Below are positions 1-6,730 of a stretch of 64,000 nt of DNA, in pieces. The notes under the pieces were generated by a model that worked only from the letters and a program-made list of their open reading frames with translations, was not told where the DNA came from and searched no databases. The DNA is from Bordetella genomosp. 1 (GTDB lineage Bacteria; Pseudomonadota; Gammaproteobacteria; Burkholderiales; Burkholderiaceae_B), in the NCBI RefSeq assembly GCF_002261335.1, contig NZ_NEVL01000004.1, forward strand, positions 372,001 through 436,000, read 5' to 3'. The position numbers were made by a program, and so were the translations under genes. Position 1 is the stretch's first letter, and each line of letters begins with the position of its first letter.

Positions 1-1757
1 GCTACTGGTTCGGCCAGTTGATGGTGCGGCTGACCGCCACGCGCGTGCCGCCGGGCCGCTTGCGCCGCTCCTTTCTCGCGGTGGCGATCGTGCTGCTGTC
101 GGTGGCCACGCCCGGGCTGATTGCCGAGCTGTTCAAGATCGGCCTGGTGTGGCGCGCCGACATCGGCGAGGACACCTCGGCGCTGCTCGACGGCCTGGTG
201 GCGATGGTCTGCTTCGGCGGCTACGTGACGGGCCTGGGCTACGCGCTGCTGTCGCCCGACCGGCCCTCGTGGCGGCTGCCGGCCATCCCCGACGAGGTGG
301 CGAGCGGCCTGCGCTGGGCGCCCGCCGTCCTGGGCACCGCCATCGTCGCGGTCTGGCTGGCCGAGCGCCTGCCCGTGCTGCTCAACGCCAGCCTGACCTC
401 GACCATTGCGGTCAACAGCCTGGCGGTCCTGCTGCTCGGCGTGGCCTTGCTCTGGATTCTGTTGCGCGGCGAGCGCCTGCGCCGCAAGGCCCAGTTCATC
501 GAAGAGGAGAACCGGCCAGCGCCGCGCCCCTTCTGGATCGCCGCCATCAACACGGTGACCTGGGCGCTGCTGCTGTTCAGCCTGCTCGCGATGCTGATCG
601 GTTTTGCCGCGCTGGGCGGCTTCGTGATCCGGCAGGTGTTCTGGACGCTGGTGGTACTCACCACCGCCTATCTGGCATCGGTGCTGATCGAAGACGGCTT
701 CTCCACGCTGCTGGGCTCGGGCGCGCAGCCCAAGGACGGCGAGGCCGCGCAATCCAAGGTGCGCGTGCAGGCGGCCGTGTTGCTGTCCGGCGTGGGCCGG
801 GTACTGGTGATCCTGACGGCGGCCATCCTGCTGCTGGCGCCGTTCGGCGAAGGTCCGGCGGATCTCGCGCATCGTTTCGACCAGCTGCACCGCGGCCTGC
901 AGATCGGCGAGGTGCAACTGCGCCCGGGCGCGCTGGTGCAGGCACTATTGGTGCTGGCGCTGAGCCTGGTGGCCGTGCGCCTGCTCAAGCGCTGGCTGAC
1001 CAATCGCTATCTGCCCAGCACCGAGCTGGACCCCGGCATGCAGATCTCGGCGGCCACCCTGTTCGGCTACGCCGGCGTGGTGATCGCCGTGGCGCTGGCG
1101 CTCTCCGCGCTGGGCATCGGGCTGGAACGGGTGGCGTGGATCGCGAGTGCGCTGTCGGTCGGTATCGGTTTCGGCTTGCAGGCGGTGGTGCAGAACTTCG
1201 TCTCGGGCCTGATCCTGCTGGCCGAACGGCCGGTCAAGGTCGGCGACTGGGTATCGCTCGGCGGCGTGGAGGGCGACATCCTGCGCATCAACGTGCGGGC
1301 CACCGAGATCCAGATGGGCGACCGCTCCACGGTGATCGTGCCGAATTCGGAGTTCATCACCAAGACCGTGCGCAACGTCACGCACGCCAATCCGCTGGGC
1401 CTGGTGCAGATCAAGCTGCCGATGCCGCTGTCGAGCAACGCGGCCGAGGTACGCCAGCTGCTGCTCGATGCCTTCACCGCGCACGCAGACATCCTCGCCA
1501 CGCCCGAACCGAATGTGTTCCTCGACGGCTTCGACGCGGGCCATCTGGTGTTCAACGCCAAGGGCTATGTGAGTTCGCCGCGCCTGGCCTATGGCGTGCG
1601 CAGCGCGATCCTGTTCGACGTGCTGCAACGCCTCGCCGATGCGGGCCTGGACATGGCGCCGCCCTCGACCTTCCTGCTGCGCGACGCGGAGCCCTCGATT
1701 GCGCCCGCTCCGATCAGCCAGGCGGCCGCCGACCCGCGCGAACCCGAGCCGCGCTGA
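1..1757 (+). CDS. MscS-family mechanosensitive channel, 5' end outside window
   Basis: The reading frame is open to the left edge of the window (frame 3), so the gene begins upstream; the first in-frame starts seen are TTG at 18 and ATG at 21. About 580 residues are visible. Several hydrophobic segments fill the first 380 residues, followed by the MscS core: the TM3-like glycine/alanine-rich stretch (SVGIGFGLQAVVQNFVSGL), then the beta domain beginning ERPVKVGDWV and GDILRINVRATEI, then VPNSEFI. These are standard MscS signatures. Large MscS-like proteins of proteobacteria often carry an N-terminal domain (DUF3772 type), which would be the missing part. It should act in the inner membrane as an osmotic release channel. 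Family assignment is firm; exact subclass is inference. Confidence 0.88.
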   Translation, partial: YWFGQLMVRLTATRVPPGRLRRSFLAVAIVLLSVATPGLIAELFKIGLVWRADIGEDTSALLDGLVAMVCFGGYVTGLGYALLSPDRPSWRLPAIPDEVASGLRWAPAVLGTAIVAVWLAERLPVLLNASLTSTIAVNSLAVLLLGVALLWILLRGERLRRKAQFIEEENRPAPRPFWIAAINTVTWALLLFSLLAMLIGFAALGGFVIRQVFWTLVVLTTAYLASVLIEDGFSTLLGSGAQPKDGEAAQSKVRVQAAVLLSGVGRVLVILTAAILLLAPFGEGPADLAHRFDQLHRGLQIGEVQLRPGALVQALLVLALSLVAVRLLKRWLTNRYLPSTELDPGMQISAATLFGYAGVVIAVALALSALGIGLERVAWIASALSVGIGFGLQAVVQNFVSGLILLAERPVKVGDWVSLGGVEGDILRINVRATEIQMGDRSTVIVPNSEFITKTVRNVTHANPLGLVQIKLPMPLSSNAAEVRQLLLDAFTAHADILATPEPNVFLDGFDAGHLVFNAKGYVSSPRLAYGVRSAILFDVLQRLADAGLDMAPPSTFLLRDAEPSIAPAPISQAAADPREPEPR

Positions 1758-1896
1758 GCCCGGCCCGCTCGGCCTATCGCCCGGTCGGGCCCGAACGTGG
1801 CAAAGCGTTCGCCGCGATGGCAAACGCTCTGTCGTCTCCACCCCTCGTGTCCGGATCACGGTCGGGCCCGCCCGTCGATGCCGGCACGCCTTGCCA

Positions 1897-2535
1897 TCAA
1901 CCCGGCGTGTACAGATCGTCGATCCGCGAGCGCGCCACATCGGGGAGCCTGCGCGGCGACTGCGGCGGCAGCACGGGCTGCGCGCTGGCCAGCGGCGGCG
2001 TCGGCACCGTGTTGGCGGCCGTGGGCGGAGGCGGCGGCGCTGCTGCCGCCGCGGCGGCGACCGCTTCCAGGTTGGTACACAGGCCCTGCGCGGACAGCGC
2101 GGCGCGCGTGGCCTTGTCGGTCTGGCACAGCATATCGACCGCCGCGGTCTCGAGCCTGCGCGACTTGTCGGTGTCCCGGGTGGTCGCCGCCGCCTGCATG
2201 GTGCGTTCGAAGTTGCGCCGCAGGCTGCAATTGCTGTCTTCCACCGGTACCGCCAGGTTCATGCCGAAGCCCATGACCGAACCGCCGCCCCCGCCCGACA
2301 CCATGCAGCTGTCGGATGAGAACGAGCCGTAGAAGGCCTGGCCGGCCACCGGCGGCACGGTCCGCAGGGAGTCCGACGTGGTGCTGCGGCTGTTGAACGT
2401 CACACCCTGCTGGTTGCCGGCGGCGTTGATGCCGGCCGAGGCGTTCGTGGTCGACGATGCGTTGCTGGTGCTGGTCTGGGCCACGGCACCGCCGGACAGC
2501 ATCGCGAGGGATAGCGTGAGAATCATGGTCTTCAT
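1897..2535 (-). CDS. hypothetical secreted protein, paired with the Gly-rich gene upstream
   Basis: I do not recognise a family. The start chosen is the ATG at 2535, preceded by GGAGATCATC and followed by a clear signal peptide (MKTMILTLSLAMLSGGAVAQ, cleavage after AVAQ). The mature part begins with a Ser/Thr/Asn-rich stretch, then a glycine run (GGGGGS), a central charged region with cysteines (CMV, CSLRRNFERTM, MLCQTDKATR, LCTNL), and ends with an Ala/Pro-rich low-complexity tail. It lies 51 bp downstream of the glycine-rich secreted protein gene and is probably in the same transcript, with a perfect hairpin between them. An exported structural or matrix-associated role is possible but is inference. 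Confidence 0.7.
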   Translation of the reverse strand: MKTMILTLSLAMLSGGAVAQTSTSNASSTTNASAGINAAGNQQGVTFNSRSTTSDSLRTVPPVAGQAFYGSFSSDSCMVSGGGGGSVMGFGMNLAVPVEDSNCSLRRNFERTMQAAATTRDTDKSRRLETAAVDMLCQTDKATRAALSAQGLCTNLEAVAAAAAAAPPPPPTAANTVPTPPLASAQPVLPPQSPRRLPDVARSRIDDLYTPG

Positions 2536-2549
2536 GATGATCTCCTCGC

Positions 2550-2573
2550 TCCGGACGGCCGAGGCCGTCCGGA
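2550..2573 (-). promoter_or_regulatory. intercistronic hairpin, 11-bp perfect stem
   Basis: TCCGGACGGCC (2550-2560) pairs perfectly with GGCCGTCCGGA (2563-2573) around a two-base GA spacer. It lies between the two small secreted-protein genes and has no T-run after it on the minus strand, so it is more likely an mRNA processing or stability element than a classical terminator. Confidence 0.55.
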
Positions 2574-2586
2574 ACACTGGGTTGGC

Positions 2587-3039
2587 TTAGTGGTGGCCGA
2601 AGCCGCCGAAGCTGCCGAAGCCGCCGATCACACCCATCTGGAACGCGCCCTGCGCAGCCGCGGCCGTATCGGTGTTGCCGTAGGCGCCGGCACCGTTGGC
2701 AATCGAACCGTTCACCATTCCCGGCGCATTGCCCCACGTCATGCCCGAGGTCTTGGTCGTCGAATACTGGGTCGTCGACGTGGACACGCTGGCGCCGCTC
2801 GGCATGATCGAGCCGGACATGCTGGCGGTGCCCCCCGTGCCGGCCTGGGCATGTTGATAGGAGCCGCCCGTGCCGATGGTCTGGCTGGAAGCCACGGTGT
2901 TGCCTTGCGAGATCGAGCCGACGGAGCCGGTGACGGCGCCCTGGTAGGCGCCCATCGAGCCACCGAAGCCTCCTCCGGCGAATGCGGCGGGCGCCGCGAC
3001 GGCCAACGACAGCACTGCGAAAGTTGCGAGCTTTTTCAT
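2587..3039 (-). CDS. glycine/serine/threonine-rich secreted protein
   Basis: Start ATG at 3039 is preceded by GGGAGGCAGTGA, a good ribosome binding site. Residues 1-21 form a Sec signal peptide (MKKLATFAVLSLAVAAPAAFA). The 129-residue mature chain is low complexity: GGGFGGS at the start, many Gly/Ser/Thr/Ala with short repeats (SQTIGTGGSYQHAQAG, STSTTQYSTTKTSG) and a Gly/Phe/His C-terminus (GGFGSFGGFGHH). No cysteine is visible. Such composition is seen in surface or matrix polypeptides, but I know no family for it. It is probably the first gene of a two-gene unit with the gene ending at 1897. Confidence 0.7.
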   Translation of the reverse strand: MKKLATFAVLSLAVAAPAAFAGGGFGGSMGAYQGAVTGSVGSISQGNTVASSQTIGTGGSYQHAQAGTGGTASMSGSIMPSGASVSTSTTQYSTTKTSGMTWGNAPGMVNGSIANGAGAYGNTDTAAAAQGAFQMGVIGGFGSFGGFGHH

Positions 3040-3347
3040 TTCACTGCCTCCCTGTGTCCGTGACGCGACGGACCACGCTTGCCGGAATGCCGGTCCGGAC
3101 CGGTCCGGACCCGGAGAGCGGGCCTTGTTCGCCTCTTCTCTCCGGTGCCGGTGAGGCATAGATTGCGCGGCGCGCCGCGCCTGAAAAATCCGCTAAACGG
3201 TGGACCGGGTCAAACGGCGTAGGGTCGGCCGGCAGGGGGTCGCACCGAAGGACGAGGTGCGTGCGGCACGGGCCCGACGCGGCCGGGCGTAAGCATGAAC
3301 GCCGGCGCGCGCGGATTACATCGTTGGTGGGGCGACGCGGACTGCGT
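3040..3347. other. 308-base non-coding stretch with two GC-rich palindromes
   Basis: No gene is seen here. It must hold the promoter of the leftward secreted-protein pair and the 3' end of the leftward TSUP gene. It contains a perfect 20-bp palindrome at 3092-3111, made of two tandem copies of CGGTCCGGAC plus flank, and a perfect 16-bp palindrome GCGCGGCGCGCCGCGC at 3165-3180. A TTGACC on the minus strand near 3208 could be a -35 element but no convincing -10 is seen. Confidence 0.45.
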
Positions 3348-4133
3348 CTATTGGCTCAGGGGCGTGCCGTACATCGCCCAAAGGTGCAGGGAGGCCGGCA
3401 CCAGCAGCCCGCAGCCGGCCGCGATGAGCAGCACGAACACCATGCGCTTGACCGCGCGCATCGAGTCGGCGGTCGCGTAGCGGCGCACCACCCAGGTCAG
3501 GCCGACCACGATCGGCAGGGCCTCGAGACTCAGCCACAAGGTGGAGGCGTTGAGCGAGCCCTGCCACGTCACGAGCGACAGTCGCAGGACGGCGTTGAAG
3601 CAGAACAGCACCAGCAGGCTGTTGCGGATCACCGCGAGCGGCAGCGGTTGGCGGTAGAGGTGATAGACCATCGGCGGGCCGGCGCTGGAAAACAGCCCGC
3701 CGAGCACGCCCGAGATCACGCCGAAGAACACGAAGGAACCGCGGCCGGACACCCGTTCCAGCGGGCGGCTGCGCATCACCAGCAGGGTGGCGCAGGCCAG
3801 GATGGTGAGGCCGAGCAGCCACTGCAGCACGATGGCCATGCTGCCGCTGATCCATTCCAGCGCGTACACGCCGGCGGTGACGCCGACCAGGCTGCTCAGC
3901 AGCGCGGGACGCAGCATTGCCCAGTCGACCTGGGGCCGGCCCCGGCCCATGGCCACGAGCGCGTTGATCAGGGTCAGGATGCTGACCGTGTTGGAGACGT
4001 CGGGCAGCGGCGCGAGCGAGAACAGGCCCGCCAGGCCGAGCAGCACGAGGCCGAACGCGAAGCCCGTCATGGTCTGCGCATAGGTGGCCAACGCGACGAA
4101 GGCCAGGAACAGCACGTGTTGCCAGACGGTCAT
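3348..4133 (-). CDS. TSUP-family (TauE/SafE-like) membrane permease
   Basis: 261 residues with about eight hydrophobic segments. The two half-repeats typical of the sulfite exporter TauE/SafE (TSUP) family are visible: a glycine-rich TGFAFGLVLL in the first membrane helix, and GVISGVLGGLFSSAGPPMVYH in the second half. The family moves sulfur-containing or other small organic anions across the inner membrane; the substrate here is not known. ATG at 4133 overlaps the stop of the upstream EamA gene by four bases, so the two are translationally coupled and probably form an exporter pair. Confidence 0.85.
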   Translation of the reverse strand: MTVWQHVLFLAFVALATYAQTMTGFAFGLVLLGLAGLFSLAPLPDVSNTVSILTLINALVAMGRGRPQVDWAMLRPALLSSLVGVTAGVYALEWISGSMAIVLQWLLGLTILACATLLVMRSRPLERVSGRGSFVFFGVISGVLGGLFSSAGPPMVYHLYRQPLPLAVIRNSLLVLFCFNAVLRLSLVTWQGSLNASTLWLSLEALPIVVGLTWVVRRYATADSMRAVKRMVFVLLIAAGCGLLVPASLHLWAMYGTPLSQ

Positions 4134-5023
4134 GCCCGGCCCGCCATCAGCGCGCGCAGACGACCGGCATAGAGATTGAGCGCGAGCCCGCCCAGCACCA
4201 GCGCAGCCGCCGTCAGCTTCCAGGGCTGCAGCGCCTCCGAGAGCAGCCAGGCCGAGGACACCATGCCGAACACCGGCACCAGCAGCGCGGTGGGCGCCAC
4301 GGTGGCGGCCGGGTGCCGCGCGAGCAGCCAGTTCCACGCGCCGAAGCCGAACACGGTGTTGCCCAGCGCCTGCCACAGCACGGTGGACCAGCCGAGCCAG
4401 CTGGCATGGGTGAGGGCCTGCGCGATCCGTGCGGGCCCCTCGACGAACAGGCTGATGAGGCTGGTGGGCACCACCGCGTAGAGGCTGGCCCAGACCATGA
4501 AGGCGGCGGCGTTCACCCGCCCGGCGTAGCGCACCACCGTGTTGGCGCAGGCCCAGCAGAAGGCGGCCGCCAGCACCAGGGCCAGTCCGGCGAGCGTGAC
4601 GGCCGCGGCGGGGTCGGCGCCCGTATGCCAGGCGACCACACCGTAGCCGCTCACCGCGAGCAGCAACGCCAGCACCTGCAGCGTGCCGACGCGTTCGCCG
4701 TTGAGCATCATCGCCATCAGGATGGTGAAGAACACCTGCGACTGCACCACCAGCGAGGCGAGGCCCGGCGTGATGTCGTGCTGCATGGCCCAATAGAGCA
4801 GGCCGAACTGCCCGGCGCCCAACAGCGTGCCCACGGCGGCCAGCGAGGTCCAGCGCACCGCGGGCCGGCGGAACAGGAAGATCCAGGGCAAGGCGGAGAA
4901 GAGAAAGCGCAGCGCGGCGTAGAGGAACGGCGGAAACTCGGCCAGCCCCCACTTGATGACCACGAAGTTGGTGCCCCAGATGAAGACGACGGACAGGGCC
5001 AATAGCAGATGAGTCAACGGCAT
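4130..5023 (-). CDS. EamA/DMT-family transporter
   Basis: 297 residues with ten predicted membrane helices and the two EamA repeats. The N-terminus (LALSVVFIWGTNFVVIKWGL) is the classical first helix of drug/metabolite transporters, and QVFFTILMAMMLNGERV and LLVPVFGMVSSAWLLSEAL are the conserved ends of the two repeats. Family members such as EamA export O-acetylserine/cysteine; others move other metabolites, so the substrate is open. Start ATG at 5023 is chosen because it begins the first helix; upstream in-frame residues are Arg-rich and unlike a leader. It overlaps the downstream TSUP gene by 4 bp. Confidence 0.88.
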   Translation of the reverse strand: MPLTHLLLALSVVFIWGTNFVVIKWGLAEFPPFLYAALRFLFSALPWIFLFRRPAVRWTSLAAVGTLLGAGQFGLLYWAMQHDITPGLASLVVQSQVFFTILMAMMLNGERVGTLQVLALLLAVSGYGVVAWHTGADPAAAVTLAGLALVLAAAFCWACANTVVRYAGRVNAAAFMVWASLYAVVPTSLISLFVEGPARIAQALTHASWLGWSTVLWQALGNTVFGFGAWNWLLARHPAATVAPTALLVPVFGMVSSAWLLSEALQPWKLTAAALVLGGLALNLYAGRLRALMAGRA

Positions 5024-5155
5024 GATGGCTGCACGCGGCGCGCGGCGGTATCGGCGAGGAAGTTGTGGGCGCAACGAAATGCGAGACCCGGAGGACGCGA
5101 GTGTAGCGACTCGCCCGGGTCCGTGCAGGCGCGCGTTTAAGCGCGCGGTAAGGCG

Positions 5156-5452
5156 TCAGGTGACGGGGGTGCTGGCGGCGGGGCCGACGACGGTGGTCCA
5201 GCGCCGCACCTGCCATTGCGTGACCAGCCCGTGGCGGACATAGGGATCGGCGCGCGCGAAGGCCTCGGCGGCCTCGGGGCCCTCGCCCTGGAACAGCAGC
5301 ACCGCGCCGTCGACGGGGTCGGCCAGCGCGCCGCCAAGGACCAGCTCGCCGCGCTGCACCGCCTGCTGCGCAAGCGCGAGGTGTTCGGCGCGATACTCGG
5401 CGCGGCGCGTGACGTAATCAGGCCGGACCTGATAGATCAACAGAAAATGCAT
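5156..5452 (-). CDS. YciI-like protein
   Basis: 98 residues, the usual size of the YciI family, which has a dimeric ferredoxin-like fold with a conserved His/Asp pair. MHFLLIYQ opens the first strand, His24 lies in RAEHLALA, and the Asp lies in ARADPYVRHGLV. ATG at 5452 follows AAGGGGTAGGCCCT. The in-cell role of stand-alone YciI proteins is poorly defined; muconolactone-isomerase-like chemistry has been suggested for relatives. Confidence 0.8.
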   Translation of the reverse strand: MHFLLIYQVRPDYVTRRAEYRAEHLALAQQAVQRGELVLGGALADPVDGAVLLFQGEGPEAAEAFARADPYVRHGLVTQWQVRRWTTVVGPAASTPVT

Positions 5453-5524
5453 AGGGCCTACCCCTTGGTGTGACTGCCCGCGCATGCCTGTGCGCGGATC
5501 GTGGTCCACACCATAGCATGGGCG

Positions 5525-5875
5525 TCAGGCATCTGCGTCGTACTTGCGGGCGCTGCCGTGGAACGCGTCGGCGGGATACTTCAGCGCGTTCTTCTCCATC
5601 TTGCGCGCCACGGCCTGGGCGATGTCGAGGTCGAGCTGATCGGCCAGCGCCACGAGATACAGCTGCACGTCGGCGATCTCGTCGGCGACCGCCTCGCGTT
5701 GCGCATCGCTCAACTGGCGCGACTGGTCTTCGGTGAGCCACTGGAACTCGGCCACCAGCTCGCCCGCCTCGCCGGCCAGGGCCATGGCGAGATTCTTGGG
5801 GCTGTGGAACGGCTCCCACGCGCGTTCGGCGGTGAAGCGGCGCACGGCCGCCCTGATGCGCTGCAGATCGGACAT
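5525..5875 (-). CDS. MazG-like nucleotide pyrophosphohydrolase
   Basis: 116 residues with the all-alpha NTP pyrophosphatase signature: E36-x-x-E39 in GEAGELVAEFQW and E66-x-x-D69 in DEIADVQLYLVALAD, which bind Mg2+. The single-domain size and the WxxFHxPKNLAMAL start resemble the dCTP pyrophosphatase (DCTPP1/RS21-C6) group, which hydrolyses (modified) dCTP or other NTPs and keeps the nucleotide pool clean. ATG at 5875 has GGAGAAACCGCC before it; an in-frame GTG at 5893 is less likely. It follows the exonuclease gene by 21 bp on the same strand, consistent with a nucleic-acid housekeeping pair. Confidence 0.82.
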   Translation of the reverse strand: MSDLQRIRAAVRRFTAERAWEPFHSPKNLAMALAGEAGELVAEFQWLTEDQSRQLSDAQREAVADEIADVQLYLVALADQLDLDIAQAVARKMEKNALKYPADAFHGSARKYDADA

Positions 5876-5896
5876 GGCGGTTTCTCCGGACACGGC

Positions 5897-6505
5897 TCAG
5901 GCCGCCAGGCGCTGGCGCGCAGCCAGCGCCACGGCCACCGTGGTGCGCACGTCGGCCAGGGCCCGGTGGGTCGGCTCGCTCGCACCGATGTGGCTCGCGA
6001 GCAGGCCCAGCTTGTGCGAGGGCAGCTCGGGCCAGGCGCGGCGCGCCAGCTGCAGCGTGCAATGGATCGGCGTCTCGAACACGCGGCCCAGCCGTTCGGC
6101 GGTGGCGCGCAGGAAGCGCGTGTCGAACGAGGCGTTGTGGAAGAACACCGGGCCGCCCTCGATAAAGCCCAGGAACTCGTCGAAGGCCTGCATGACGGGC
6201 AGGCCGTCGCGGTCGACCTCGCGCTGCGAGATGCCGGTGAGCCGCGAAATGAAGGATGGCACCGGCGCGCCCACGCGCACCACGCGCGAGAACTCGCGCT
6301 CGATCTGGCCGGCGGCCGACACGGAGACCGCGGCAAACTCGAGGATCTCGCAGCTCGCGGCGGACAGGCCGGTGGTTTCCAGGTCGGCGACCCAGAACGG
6401 GCCTTCGAGCGCGGCCAGCGCCGCCGTCAGCGGGGCGGCGGCGCGCGCCGACGGACGCGGGGTTGCGGAGGAGGCGGGCGAGCGCGAGCGGCGGAAGTAA
6501 GTCAT
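5897..6505 (-). CDS. DEDDh 3'-5' exonuclease domain protein
   Basis: 202 residues. After a basic, disordered-looking N-terminus (residues 1-35) comes an RNase T / DNA polymerase III epsilon-type exonuclease fold. The acidic residues are visible: D41 and E43 in VADLETTGLS, the Asp in FFHNASFDTRF, and the final H-x4-D in HRALADVRTT. It resembles stand-alone 3'-5' exonucleases of the PolC/epsilon superfamily; whether it acts in repair or RNA trimming cannot be told. ATG at 6505 was chosen; the frame extends upstream but reads as low-complexity Arg/Gly/Ala. Confidence 0.82.
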   Translation of the reverse strand: MTYFRRSRSPASSATPRPSARAAAPLTAALAALEGPFWVADLETTGLSAASCEILEFAAVSVSAAGQIEREFSRVVRVGAPVPSFISRLTGISQREVDRDGLPVMQAFDEFLGFIEGGPVFFHNASFDTRFLRATAERLGRVFETPIHCTLQLARRAWPELPSHKLGLLASHIGASEPTHRALADVRTTVAVALAARQRLAA

Positions 6506-6629
6506 GCGGCGGCGGTGAATTTTGGCCGCGCCCAGGCGGGGCGCGGACAGGCCTGCGCATTGTACGGGCGGGCCTGCCGCCGCGCCGCGATCCGTCCCCA
6601 ATGTAGCGCCGCCACCACGCTCGCTTGCC

Positions 6630-6652
6630 AAGTCTTATATAAGATATAAGAC
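6630..6652 (+). promoter_or_regulatory. operator-like inverted repeat upstream of acnB, shared with acnA
   Basis: GTCTTATA-N5-TATAAGAC (6632-6652) is a perfect 8-bp-arm inverted repeat, and inside it TCTTATATAAGA (6633-6644) is a 12-bp perfect palindrome. The same 23-bp element, with one base changed, precedes acnA at 14691-14713. It stands out as AT-rich in a GC-rich genome. The regulator is not identified; none is encoded next to it. Confidence 0.7.
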
Positions 6653-6654
6653 AT

Positions 6655-6684
6655 TTGCTAGCCGGGGGCCCTTGCCTCTACAAT
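6655..6684 (+). promoter_or_regulatory. probable sigma-70 promoter of acnB
   Basis: TTGCTA (6655-6660) and TACAAT (6679-6684) are 18 bp apart and lie just downstream of the shared inverted repeat, so a protein bound there would touch the -35 region. The same TACAAT occurs at nearly the same distance from the element in front of acnA. Confidence 0.5.
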
Positions 6685-6730
6685 CGCTGCCACGAACCCT
6701 TCTTCCAACCCGACTTTACGCAGGCTCCTC

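Noticed and set aside
5129-5147. GCGCGC-N6-GCGCGC repeat downstream of the YciI-like gene
   Set aside because: Self-complementary GC steps arise easily here, and there is no T-run.
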